A stretch of DNA of 64,000 nt from the NCBI GenBank assembly GCA_021234155.1, contig JAJEKV010000002.1, forward strand, positions 28,450,262 to 28,514,261, written 5' to 3'. Positions 44,878 to 57,494 of the stretch are shown here, in pieces (the stretch's first letter is position 1; each line of letters opens with the position of its first letter). Made by a program: the position numbers and the translations under genes. This DNA is from Isoetes taiwanensis. Taxonomy: Eukaryota > Streptophyta > Lycopodiopsida > Isoetales > Isoetaceae. The notes under the pieces were generated by a model. The model was not told the origin of the DNA, made no database searches, and was given only the letters and a program-made list of their open reading frames with translations.

Positions 44878-46247
44878 GTCGGATCAGGATTCTGGAGCTG
44901 AATCCTCTGGACATGAAGAGGAGCCCTATTTGCCATCAGCGGAGGAAGCAGCTGCTGCCCTAAGAGACCTCAAAAATTTCCCAACTCTGGACAAGGGGCC
45001 ACAGAAAACAATCCTGCATCCTGCTTTGCTGAGAGTAGTGAAGAGGGCAAGGCGGGCTGGTCCTGGAACAAGGGACCCGCTCTCACCAGAGGTTGATGCC
45101 TTGCATTCCGAGGAGGACTCGGAAATAGATGATGAGGCTTGGGAGCGGAGGTACTATTACTCCAAGAAGAAAAGCAAGCATTGCTGCCTGTTCCAGGGTT
45201 GTGCTTGGTCCTCAGCAAGGAGAGAGCAACTGCAAAAACATCTTGCACAGGCCCATGACTGGAATGTTCAGGTGAAGGATGCGCCCAAGGGTAGAAGAAT
45301 GGTGGCGCAGCCCAAACAGAAGAGAAGACCCGGCCGTGACCTCAGTCAGTACATCTGAAAGTATAAGATTGATGCTCAATACAGGTGGAGGGTCAATCGA
45401 ACTCGATTTCTGAAGAGGTCAAAGGTGGATGCGCATTTGATAGGAGCTCAATTGGTGGAAAACATTACTGACGGGCCAGAAAAAGAGGCTGCCATTCAGA
45501 GATATGCAGAGGAGTATGTCGAGAGAAGAGCGCTGGAGTGGGACAGGGACAAGAAAAAAAAAGGCCCTGTATAAGAAAAATATTAAAGATGCATATAATA
45601 TTGATTATCAATCGGACAATGATTGGAACAGACCACCCGGAGGGGATGTTTGCCTCCTGGGTCAACGAACAATGTGTTGGGTCTTATATGATGTGAGTGT
45701 CCTGACCCCTTCTTTATTTATTCCTGATTTTTGAGAATCTAATACAGTTAGCACAGGATTCTCTCGCATACAATTCCACTTGAAGAAAGAAAGAAGCATC
45801 TGTTCTTTCATCCCGGCCTTTTGGGTCTGTACGTGAATGGGGCACGCCAACTATGGAGCAAACTAATCCCTACAAAACCAGATAATTACCCTGAATTCTA
45901 CTGGATCCCTGTGTGCATGAAGTAAGATATTTCGGATTTGTAGCTTAGCTTGTTTCATAAAACTCATTTGCATCTTGCCTTTCTTGCAGTTCTCACTGGA
46001 GCCTCTTCATTTACTGTGCCAATGATTCAGTCTGCCAGACTCTAGGAATAGATTGTCCTGCTGTGCTACACTTCGACTCCATGAAGAATTGGCATGGGAA
46101 AGAAACCTGCAGGCAGTTTATGGAGTGAGTGCTTTCTAGTCACGATGTTTTTCTAAATTTCCTCAACTTTTGAATTTCTGATCCAATTGTATGTCTTGCA
46201 GATATCTTGAACATGTACATGCTGAATGGGGCCTACATGTAACCTGA
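44878..46247 (+). pseudogene. C2H2 zinc finger-Ulp1 (C48) protease-like gene, copy 1
   Basis: The first exon (44878 to about 45590) is acidic, then encodes a C2H2 finger (CCLFQGCAWSSARREQLQKH, LAQAH) and a charged helical part (KYKIDAQYRWRVNRTRFLKR), with an in-frame TGA at 45356 and a frame change in a poly-A run near 45555. Exons with consensus GT-AG sites then join in phase: ...45692/45757-45921/45990-46124/46202-46247. They give the Ulp1 pattern FASWVNEQCVGSYMM (W-[LV]-[ND] motif), YWIPVCMN, SHWSLFIYC (catalytic His, 45994-45996) and VLHFDSMKNWHG (catalytic Asp, 46075-46077). It stops at LHVT before the Gln and catalytic Cys segment, so protease activity is not expected. Ulp1 enzymes remove SUMO. 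Ulp1-like genes are also known as passengers of plant Mutator-like elements. Confidence 0.72.
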
Positions 46248-46374
46248 ATGAATATGTTTATGTAATCTGATTATGTTTATGTAATCTGAAGACTGGTTTA
46301 TTTAATCTGATTAGAATGTTTGATGCTTGATTAACCATTTATGGCTGTCCTGATCATGTGTCCTGATTGACCAT

Positions 46375-47335
46375 ACAGGACCAATGTCCTGATTAACCAC
46401 TGAGGACTATGCTCTGAATTACCACTGAGGAATATGTCCTGCTTAACCACTTGGGACCTATGTCCTGATTAACCAATGTCCTGATCAAACACAAAGGACC
46501 TAAGTCCTGATTAACCAATGCACTGATTAACCAATGTCAAGATTAACCAATGTCCTGATTAACCAATGTCAAGATTAAACACAAAGGACCTATGTCCTGA
46601 TTAACCAATGTCCTGATTAACCTTAAAGGACCTAAGTCCTGATTAACCTTAAAGGATCTATGTCTTGATTAACCACATTGAACCTATGTCCTGATTAACC
46701 TTATAGGACATGTGTCCTGATTAACCTTAAATTACATGTCCTGATTAACCACTTAGGACCTAAGTCCTGATTAACCTTAAAGGACTAAGTTCTGATTAAC
46801 CACATTGGACCTATTTCCTGATTAACCACTTAGGACTTATGTCCTGATTAACCACTTAGGACCTAAGTCCTGATTAACCTTAAAGGACCTATGTCTTGAT
46901 TAACCACATTGGACCTATGTCCTGATTAACCTTTAAGGACTATGTCCTGATTAACCACTTAGGACTTATGTCCTAATTAACCACTTAGGACCTAAGTCTT
47001 GATTAACCTTAAAGGACTTATGTCTTGATTAATCACATTGGACCTATGTCCTGATTAACCTTTAAGGACTTATGTCCTGATTAACCACTTAGGACCTAAG
47101 TCCTGATTAACCTTAAAGGACCTATGTCTTGATTAACCACATTGGACCTAAGTCCTGATTAACCTTATAGGACATGTGTCCTGATTAACCTTAAAGGACT
47201 ATGTCTTGATTAACCTTATTGGACCTATGTCCTGATTAACCTTATAGGACATGTGTCCTGATTAACCTTAAAGGACTATGTCCTGATTAACCACTTAGGA
47301 CCTAAGTCCTGATTAACCTTAAAGGACTAAGGGTC
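46375..47335 (-). repeat. Right minisatellite arm, copy 1 (inverted)
   Basis: About 37 units with + strand consensus GTCCTGATTAACCACTTAGGACCTAA, which is the reverse complement of the left-arm unit. Together the arms make a very large imperfect inverted repeat around the gene. Confidence 0.97.
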
Positions 47336-50300
47336 ATTTCCCACTCGTCGTTAGGTTAGGTTAAATAGGCTAATTAACTGGAACTTGCTTTCACACCGAC
47401 ACTTATGTTATCACTAGTTAAGTCAACTTTGGTTACCCAGATCGTATGTTGGGGCCTCTGGCACCTCTCATTTCGCTTATAGCCATTTATGATTGGAGGC
47501 GTGAAATATGAAATACGATTTCACCTAAGGTTTTGAGAGAATATCGAACCTCTATACGGCTTTGCCTAAGATTTTAGAATATGAAATACGGGGGTTCGAA
47601 CCTCTACCGAAATAACTCAATGTCCTAATAAAACTACTTTAATCAATGTATCCAGTGAGCTAATGTGATTATTTTTTATCTTGAGTCCATGCTTTTTTTT
47701 ATAACAATATATTCAATTGTTTTAGGGATATATATAGTCTATGGTTTCAGAATTATTATTTTTACATCCATATTAAATCGCCCTGAAACCCCCTGTTATT
47801 TTGCTACATATTCCAGTTCAAGTTGTGTAGATGACATGAAGAAATTTTTGATAAAAGCCATCATTCTTGAATTTAGAATAGAGCGCTGCCATAAAGATTT
47901 GCCCGATTTTGATAGATTGGTAGTAAATCAGATCAAATTCATGTAGACGAAAGCATTTTTTTGGCCAAATTGGTCGATCTATTGCCCAGAAGGGGAATTT
48001 GCATATAACGCCCCAATATTCTCCAGTTCTAGCAGCAGGGAATCCCCTATTTTTGAGGGATAATTGGGTCTATATAGATCTTTTGCTTACAAAATTCAAC
48101 TCAAACATGGAGCATTTGGGTCTTCAGCCATCCAATTCGATCAGAAAATATTTCTACAGAGTGGAACGTACCTATACTCCCCATATTTCAAGCCTGGTTC
48201 TTACAGTTCATGGCGTAAATAAATGGGTCAAAAGATTTGCCCAATTTTTTTTTGAAGAACTGTGTTATCAATATATTAAAAGATTTGCCCAATTTTTCAT
48301 ATCTCATGCTTTTAGAAATGGGCTTCAGGATCATATGTAGATCCTTGCCGATTTGTGGAAGATGATTTTATAGATGCATGTGTCGGTTAACAGCCATCGC
48401 AAAATAGAGCATAGAAATATCAAACCAGAGCCAAACCAGATTCCATCCAAATAAGAGCCATAGAAACGTCACAGATTCCAAACTAGAGCCACAGAAACAT
48501 CATAGAATAGAAAAAGAAACGTTGCAAAACAGGAAGAGAGCCATGGCGAGACAAGAACATAGCATGATTATCGCCATAATTTCTCAAATATTCAAATATT
48601 TCAAGGATTACGACACGACATTACCTTAATATAAGGGAAGAATATTCCAAGAGTTATGCATTATAACCTTGATTCGATCGGACGGTGGGGAGCAAAATGG
48701 ATCCGGTGAACTTGTGAGGACAAGTGGTTAAGGATCACTCATGACAACCGCAGCTCTTGCTAGAAATTTGACAAACAGAGCAACCAAACAAGCAAAGAAT
48801 ACCATCCTAAAGTACCCAGAAATCCAGCAAATAGATGCAATTTTAATTTGCGGATGCTTCGAGAATACTAGGGTAAATGGACCTATATAGATGTGTCTGA
48901 ATGAAGAAAAAAAATTACGCGGGCGATGTATTAAGCTTCAATTACAATGACGAGATTTGGGCCACCATATCCGAATTTGGATTTGCCTGGCTTTGCCATA
49001 TCACGAGTTGTTGTCTTCGACATGAGAAATTGAGTTGATCATGCATATGCCTTTCTCATTTTATAGCTGGGTTTTATCTAATTGCTTTCTCTAAAAAATA
49101 AGAGCAAGAGTTTTGTGCTAGATGCAATGAGATTTTTCCTTAAAGGAATGCATTAGTCCAAAGGATCAGCCCATAAAAAAATTACCCTCGGAGGAAGTTC
49201 CGTTCAGATTTTCCAAGGAGGAGGATGCTATCATAGCTAAAGAATTTATGAACTACATTGAGGTGACCTAGTATCTGCTGTCCAAATTGATATTAATTTA
49301 TCAATTGAGCCTTAAGCAAAACGTGTGTCTGCATCTCAGCCTTGTATTCCCTCCCACCATCCACATTGTGCGGTTTAAGGGTGTTAAATGTTATACAGTT
49401 TTGAGTTTGATTTTGCTTTTTCATTTGCTTTTTCCTTTTATAACAATGTATGTTTCTCCTGATACGGAAGAGGTCCAAATAGTGGAGTCAGATGGGCATG
49501 TTTTGCTGGTGATTTGTGATGCCTGATTTTTGTTTGTATTTTGTAGGGCAAAGGTTGGGATCTTGAAGAGGGGTTGCGCATGAGAGTGAACACCACTCCA
49601 CGGGTGTCAAGCCCATGCCTTGCCCGCACTCAGTGGCAAGCCATAACAGAAAGAAATAAGAGAATAGAAGGGAAGAAATAAGGATAGAATAGAGCTGTGT
49701 TTATAATATCTGGGATGAAATGGGTATGTTCTATAGATTGATGCTTCAGTTGACTTGCATCCTCATTGATGTCTGCCGCATTGAGTGAGAAAAAATTTTA
49801 TCATCACAATTCTAGAGATTAGAGTTATTTGAGAGCGAATTGGATGGTGATAAGAAATACATAGAGGGCATGGCACAATAACACTTACGAGTGGCATTAT
49901 TACGTTGGAATAAGTTAGAGATACAAATCCATCGAAACATTTTTCTTGTAGCAAATTGAACTATATATATTTTCCGTTCCTTATTTTATTATTCAAAGCT
50001 ACAAGTCAGATGCAACACGCAAAGTTCACGATCAAGAGAGTAGAATAGTCCAAACAATTCAATACATCCAACGGTGCTTTAAACAAATCGACCATGTCTG
50101 CTTTCATTTTTCAACTTGTAGATGGTGACTTTGTTTTCCTTCTTCATTTTCCCTTATTCTTTGCGGTTATTCTTTCTTCCAATGCGTGCTCGGCTTCACT
50201 TGTTGAGTGCTAAATATGATAGGACCTCGAGAGAGAGAACCTTGTTGCTTCTCATTTGAACCCATCCATATTTAGTTGGTCCATCACAGCCATGCCAACA

Positions 50301-50500
50301 AACTTCACATAATGAAAGCACAGAGGAGGAGAGCAACCAGCTCCATGGTAACGAATCTGCATTCTTGATAAGGAACACTTTGAATTTCATTGTTTTGATC
50401 TTGAGCCCAATTTGTTGATACTTTTCAAGTATATGTATTTAATACCTGTAGACCATCAGCATATATGTTTGCCATGAGGAGATACCCAGCAGTATAACAT
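47336..50500. other. Copy 1 distal segment, unassigned ORFs
   Basis: Unassigned sequence. ORFs 47665-47946 and 47999-48340 (starting MHITPQYSPVLAAGNPLFLR) have no recognised domain; the second contains an internal repeat (KRFAQFF twice). A copy-specific block at about 49578-49655 replaces a shorter sequence in copy 2. No RNA gene was seen. Confidence 0.4.
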
Positions 50501-51350
50501 GACGACAAGCTTTATTCACCAAGTAAGAACTAGAGCAACATAAAATGCAAAGACAGGACTATAACCCCAGTGGACAAACCGATCCAACTGAGCACAACCA
50601 CCTGCCTATGCAAAAGAATGAATCTGAAGGTAAGTATGCCAAATCAGTACTTTCTTCTCTTGATCAAGAGAAGAACAATTGTAAGCCATAACAATTTTAT
50701 TTTGCGCCCACTGAAGAACAATCTCATCTGCAGTATCTACGCCCTTAAAGATAAACAACCTCCTTCTCTTCCAGATTGACCATAAAAGCTAGCCATATGC
50801 GAGATGAAAAGCTCGTTTCCGTAGTTTGGGCCAAGCATCAGGATAGATAGCAAGCAAAATTTGCTGGCTAGAACGAGACGTGCCAAATAAGGTCAATAAC
50901 CAAGACCATGCCTGCCGAAGCCGCTCACACAAGAAAAAACAATGCTCAATACTCTCAACCCTCTGTAGGCATAAAGGACAGAGCTCTGAAATCCGATTAT
51001 CCATTTTATGGACCAACCTGTTGACTTTGAGGCATCTATGGATCACTTGCCACCACAAAACTACTACTTTGGGATGAAGCAGCTTATCCCATACCCATAT
51101 CCAAACACTTTTCCATTGTGGCTGAGGGACCTGAAGATGCCACCTATTAGATGGAGGCAGGATTTCAGAATGCACAAGCAGTTTATACACAGAAGACACA
51201 AACTACCCTGGCTGGATATCCTGATGGCAACCCCATACGACTACCTCAATTTGTGGACCAGAATCCTGTGGCAACAATGCAGCAATATGATTCCAGATTA
51301 CTCTGTCCCATCTGTACAACAAGAACTTTGTTCTAAATGCTTCCCATGAC
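50501..51350 (-). mobile_element. LINE 3' end, copy 2 (zf-RVT domain, open frame)
   Basis: The 136-residue frame 51199-50789 is open. It shows the complete reverse-transcriptase zinc-binding domain: WVWDKLLHPKVVVLWWQVIH, RCLKVNRLVHKMDNRISELC and PLCLQRVESIEHCFFLCERL (C-x2-C...H-x4-C). More LINE sequence extends upstream to about 51350. The polymerase core is missing. This copy is better preserved than copy 1. Confidence 0.88.
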
Positions 51351-54300
51351 ATGAGATGACCACCGATGGCCTAATAATCCTTTGTTGGGTTATCACAGTT
51401 TGTTTTCACGTGTTATTATTTCGTTTGCTTGCTTCTTAGATTATGCTATAAGCCCATTGTTCTGCGGTGGGGCATTGCCCACTTGTTTGCTTTGGCCTTA
51501 ATGCCTTTGATGGGGCATTCCCCACTTGTTTGCTTTGGACTTAATGCATTTGTCCATTGCATCGTCTTATGGCCCTTGGTGGACTCCGTGGATGTCAAAA
51601 TCTTTGTTTTTCTGTGTGTTTGTTTGTTTGTATATCTGTCTCATAGTCACAAAACACGTTTGTGTTGGTCATGCACCATGCCTGTAATGGATTTGCAGGG
51701 AAATTAGTGTCTCCCATGGCCACGCAGTGGTATTATGCTCGATGCAAGAAACGTCGTTGTTTGCTATGGTCATCGCTAAAAATGGCTGTGTCCTGTAACA
51801 AAGCTATTGAGTATAAGAGAAAATCTAGAGGAAAAAACACAAAATCACGTTCGCATTTTTTTTGGGCAGGTCATATTTTTTGGGCGCATTTTTTCAGCAT
51901 GTTGGTCCTGCCACATGGAGGGAAATCCTCGTAGATGCATTATTTTTGGCATTATGCTTTTCTACTTTGCTTGGTTTTCTATTTTGTTTACATGAATGTC
52001 ACATTTCACAACGCAAGTTGAGATTAAGAGGCTGGAAATGCCAACTTTTGATTACCTAATAAGGTAGCCCTGTTGTGCTTCCAATGTCTTTTTAATACAA
52101 CCCTTTCCATGCATTCTTCATCATGCCTCATTCTATGATGTGCTTTCCTTATCCATGGGGAAGACTTCGAAATGACTAACAGATGGATATTGTGTGATTA
52201 TGAACATTGGTATTGGAAAGCTAAGTGAAGGAAAGCATTCAAGTAAATAAATGGGTAGGTTATGGCTATAGTTTGTCGGAGGTCTGTGCAATTTGAGGGC
52301 GAAGCCTCTTGAGGAAGAAATTTTGCTTGGAAGTGATATTATGGATCGAGATTTGGATTTGGTGGGGACCAAGAAGATGAACAAGGAAAAGATAAGTGCT
52401 ATTGTGCAAAGGATCATCCTCAAGAGAAGCTGGAAACACTGCCAAAAAATGTACAAGAATTGTCATGACAAATAACAAGGAAGCAAGAAAATAACTTGCC
52501 CTTGCATTACCATTTCAAAATTGCACTAGATTAATACTTCATCCTACAAGAAATTTATTGTGGAGGAAAAGGCCGTTGCGAACATTTCTCTTCACTAACT
52601 CACTTATTGATTTCAAAGTTTGTGTAGTGTGAAAATGGTGATAGTTCCACAATTTTTAACATCTTAGGATTTCCATAACCACCTAGTCATTTTCATGTAA
52701 AGATAATGTATAGAAGCCGTGATGTTTGACATCGTACATTTACTTCCATATTGACTCCATACCCCTTAAGGAATCGTACATTTACTTCCATATTGATTCC
52801 ATACCCCTTAAGGAATCGTACATTTACTTCCATGTTAACTCCAGACCCCTTAAGAACTAGTCATTTTATGTTAATCATCATGCCCACGTAGTTCAAATTT
52901 AGACATAATCTTGTTGGTTTTTTAAGATCTAAAGTCAATATATGAGTAAGTATTTGATGTTGCTTTCTTTGCTTTTGCATTGTACCGTGTTATGTAGACA
53001 TAGACATTGAGTTCAGCCCTTGAGTCCTGCTCCATGGATTCTTGCCAAAGCCTATGCTGCAAACCTATATAGTACTTCAAGTATTTCGTGTTGTGTTATT
53101 TATTATGCCACTAGATTATGAAGAGAGACATTACCTGAAAGTAATCCACGGTCTCAATGATTTATTTCATATATATTCTTAATAATTCAACTCTGTTGTA
53201 TCCTACAACTAACAAAGCATATGTGGTGTCCCCCAAAATGAATTAAATTAGAACCCCAAGTAGAAGGGGAAAGCAGATGATAAGGCTAAATTATTGCCAT
53301 TGAAAACCCAAGCCTTGACGCCATATTTGAAGTTGCAAAATTTGTGGTAGTACAACTTGATGCCATGTTATGTTTTTTGCTACTAACCACCACAGGAGAC
53401 ATGTCATCATGTGTCATCATATCCTCTGTTGACAATCGGCACAAATCGAATGACTTCCATCTAATGCGTATGGACCCTACAATCCTGGTGTTGAAGGATA
53501 ACCATAACCTGTATGATGCAAAAGTGAACCATTTTCTATATATAGGCCCGGCAAATATATGTGTATATGTTGAGTAATCAGAAGATTCCTCAAATTTTAT
53601 GCCAACATATTGCTGTGAATATCAGAAAAGAAACCAACCAAAAGAAACCTTCTAATTTGTATACCCATAACAATTTCCACAACCTATTAAATGATACCTA
53701 TAACAATTTCCACAACCCATAAACTATAGCAGAATAGCAAAGCATTATGTAAGCCATCAAATTTAAGTATTGCCGAATACCAAATAGTGATGATATGGCA
53801 ATAGGAGGCCATGCAGTCAAAGTACAGTGAAAAGTATTATCTTATTAACTTTAAGGAAATAAACATGATCAAGAACATTGAATTGAATACAGGAATAGAT
53901 AATACACATATTGAATTATGGAACTACATGGAGATGAAACTGCACATAGAGAAATAGAGCATTAAAAGGGAAATAGACAGATACATACCTATTATGGAAC
54001 TACACGGAGATGAAAATGCACATAGAGAAATAGATCATTATAAGGGAAGTAGATAGATACATATCTTTTCCACTCAAGATGTAACCTATTTGCAAAATCA
54101 ATAAAAAACGTTCAGAGAGGAGGCTTTGTCAATGAAAAACTTTTTGAGACCTGCTTCACTTCTGAAAAATCCCCTCTAACTATAACCTATTTATACACAG
54201 TTTCCGGACATGTTGCCACTGCTGCTCATGATTCTGCTCATGATTCAGTCCTGGAAGGATATATTACACACATCAAGGATATATACATCTAATGAAAAGC

Positions 54301-55223
54301 TTTGCATTTCCGATTGGCGTTATCTTATGATGTGCAAAGCTTTGGTATTCAATAGGAAGGGCAACTCACACTTTAATCATGAAAGGAGCAACTCATAGGC
54401 AACTGACATCCCAATCAGATTAAAAAAAACAAATTCGACATGTATGAAACGGGAGACATACCTTATATCTGTAGGAAGAAGCTTACAATCTAGTGATTTG
54501 ACAAACCAGTCAATTGAGAACTCTCTCTCTCTATTGACATCATTGCGGCATCCAGGCTAACACCAACTTGCATGCTACATCCAGATTTACCTTTCTAGAT
54601 GTCAGCTAAGGGTAGACCATCAACGAGTCTCAGAAAGAGCAAGACGCCACATTGCTTGCAGATTTTGAAATCATAAGATCTTATCTGGGAGGCTCTACAG
54701 GTCAGGATCTTCCATCGAAGAAAACAAGAGAGGGATGAATCAAAGGAAAGGTGCAGGTTCTTACTGTCTGCCTAGTAAAAACTATTCCGTTCATTACGGA
54801 AGATCTTTGTGAAAAAAAAAGGGGGGAAGAAAAGAGAACAAAAGAACTCAAAAGCATATGTCAAAGGCCCTTACAGATTATGACCGACATCGCTCCCTTC
54901 AACCATTTTGTGTGGCCCACGTCTGTCAAGAAGCGACAATTAATTCTTCAAATGAATGCTTGCCATTCTTGCCGATTATATTGGCGTGTGATCGCCGCAG
55001 ACTTTGCTTCATCTGGGGCTGACGAATCTTGTTGTCGAATACATTTCCGCTTCAAAAATACCTATTTTTTCTTCCCAAATCCCAAATCTTTTTTGTTTTT
55101 TTGCTTCAATCCGGCCACTTCAATCCCTTCTTCCATCAAATGGGTCGGCTGCAGTGCTACAAAGGGGCTCTTGCTTGGGTCTACGAGATCCGACATAGCT
55201 AAGAGCAAGTCAAGGTCTTCACA
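51351..55223. other. Copy 2 unassigned segment with local tandem repeats
   Basis: Counterpart of 38741-42600 with the same repeats (42-bp array at about 52733-52860). No gene is recognised. Confidence 0.5.
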
Positions 55224-55520
55224 TCAACACCCATGTCGAACATATGCAACAATCATAGAATTCCAAGATATTACATTCCTGTCAGGCATTTTAGCAAAGA
55301 AGTCACATGCCTGTTGTAAGCTTCTATTCCGAACAAATATTGTGAACATGATATTCCATGATACAATATTCCGTTCAGGAACTAGATTGAACACCATGCA
55401 AGCATACTCAAAGGCCCCACATCTACCAGGAACTCCGTATATATCATCCGGGATGTGGTTTATCCGGACAAATCTGCAGTAGTTTTTTCGGACATCCGGA
55501 ATCAGCCACCCCCATCCCAT
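55224..55520 (-). pseudogene. PPR gene fragment, copy 2
   Basis: Nearly identical to 42601-42897 (N to K and S to P changes). It is again an isolated set of two to three PPR motifs. Confidence 0.8.
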
Positions 55521-55849
55521 CTATCCCATGGCATGCAGGGGGATCCTCAACCCATGCCGCATTCAACCTCACTGCATGGCATACCCGCATGGATCATCAC
55601 CCATCCATGCCAATCTTTCATTAAATCCACATTCCCTCATTCCCGCCACAATGGTACATCAGGTACATGCCTCACACCACTCGAACCAGATCCGGCCACA
55701 AAGGTACATCAGGTACCTACCACAAAGGTTCAAATCGTACTAGGTCATGATTAGGTTGGCCAACTAACCTAAAAATTTAGTACAATATTTTAATTAAGTG
55801 CACTCCTTTAAATAAATAAGTGGTAAATAAATAAGTGGTATAAAAAACA

Positions 55850-57215
55850 AAGGTTAATCAAGACAATGGTTAATCTACAATGGTCAAAAGTGGTTAATCA
55901 GGACATAGGCCTTTGTGTTTATTCAGGACACATGTCCTTTATGGTTAATCAGGACAATGGTCCTAAGTGGTTAATCAGGACATAGGCCTTTGTGTTTAAT
56001 CACACATGTCCTTTATGGTTAATCAGGACAATGGTCCTAAGTGGTTAATCAGGACATTGGCCCTTCAAGGTTAATCAGGACATTGGTCCTTTATGGTTAA
56101 ACAGGTCGTAAGTCCTAAGTGGTTAATCAGGACATAGTCCTTTGTGTTTATTCAGGACACATGTCCTTTATGGTTAATCAGGACAATGGTCCTAAGTGGT
56201 TAATCAGGACAATGGTCCTAAGTGGTTAATCAGGACATTGGCCCTTCAAGATTAATCAGAACATTGGTCCTTTATGGTTAATCAGGTCATAAGTTCTAAG
56301 TGGTTAATCAGGACATAGTCCTTTGTGTTTATTCAGGACACATGTCCTTTATTGTTAATCAAGACAATGGTCCTAAGTGGTTAATCAGGACATAGGCCTT
56401 TGTGTTTAACCAGGACACATGTCCTCTATGGTTAATCAGGACAGATGTCCTTTAAGGTTAATCAGGACATAGGTCCTTTATGGTTAATCAGGACACATGT
56501 CCTTTAAGGTCAGGACATAGGTCCTTTATGGTTAAGCAGGACATTGGTCAAAAGTGGTTAATCGGACACCACGTGCCTTTGTGTTTAACATGTCCTTTAT
56601 GGTTTATCAGGACAATGGTCCTAAGTGGTTAATCAGGACATAGGCCTTTGTGTTTAATCAGGACATAGGTCCTTTATGGTTAGTCAGGACACATGTCCTT
56701 TAAGGTTAATCAGGACATAGGTCCTTTATGGTTAAGCAGGACATGGGTCAAAAGTGGTCAATTAGGACATAGGCCTTTGTGTTTAATCAGGACACATGTC
56801 CTTTATGGTTTAACAGGACAATGGTCCTAAGTGGTTAATCAGGACATAGGCCTTTGTGTTTAATCAGAACATAGGTCCTTCATGGTTAATCAGGACACAT
56901 GTCCTTTAAGGTTAATCAGGACATAGGTCCTTTATGGTTAAGCAAGACATTGGTCAAAAGTGGTCAATCAGGACATAGGCCTTTGTGTTTAATCAGGACA
57001 CATGTCCTTTATGGTTTATCAGGACAATGGTCCTAGGTGGTTAATCAGGACACATGTCCTTTATGGTTAATCAGGGCACAGGTCAAAAGTGGTTAATCAG
57101 GACATAGGCCTTTGTGTTTTATCAGGACACATGTCATCTATGGTTATTCAAGACAATGGTTAATCAAGACATAGTTATGTGTTTAATTTGGTCATGGTAT
57201 GTGGTTAATCAAGAC
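55850..57215 (+). repeat. Left minisatellite arm, copy 2
   Basis: Same GGTTAATCAGGACA-based array as copy 1. It differs by scattered point changes and unit-level indels. Confidence 0.97.
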
Positions 57216-57494
57216 ATTGAAACCTTGTGGTTAAGTCTGACATGGTCCTGGCAGACCTAAGATTCAAAAATCTGAACATTATTGCAAATTTGTACCTTTG
57301 AGGTGACTCACACCACTCGTGTTTTGCCAAGTGTCATTACTTGGTAGTGGGGTCCTAAGTTGGGCGGGCCATTCCTCTGCTACGAAGCTCTTGGCTATGG
57401 CGAGCACCCAGACCAGTTCCGGCGAAATGTCCAGACCATGGCCCGGAGTCTGATCATTCTTCAGACTCGCGTACGCCTATAGATGAGGGTTCAA

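Larger units (their letters stand above)
37890..50500. repeat. 12.6-kb tandem duplication, copy 1
   Basis: Position 37890 begins GACGACAAGCTTTATTCACC. The same 12.6 kb starts again at 50501, an offset of 12611. Copy 1 runs straight into copy 2. Gene order is identical in both: LINE 3' end (-), short repeats, PPR fragment (-), left minisatellite arm, C2H2-Ulp1 gene (+), inverted right arm, unassigned sequence. Confidence 0.97.

Noticed and set aside
44822-44883. Functional tRNA gene
   Set aside because: A B box is present but there is no acceptable D arm or A box and the T stem is imperfect; reported only as a low-interest motif.
44878-46247. An active SUMO protease
   Set aside because: His and Asp motifs are present in copy 1 but the reading stops before the Gln/Cys segment and the first exon is interrupted; activity is not supported.
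47999-48340. Conserved gene because both copies keep the ORF
   Set aside because: Conservation between the two copies follows from the recent duplication and is not evidence of selection.
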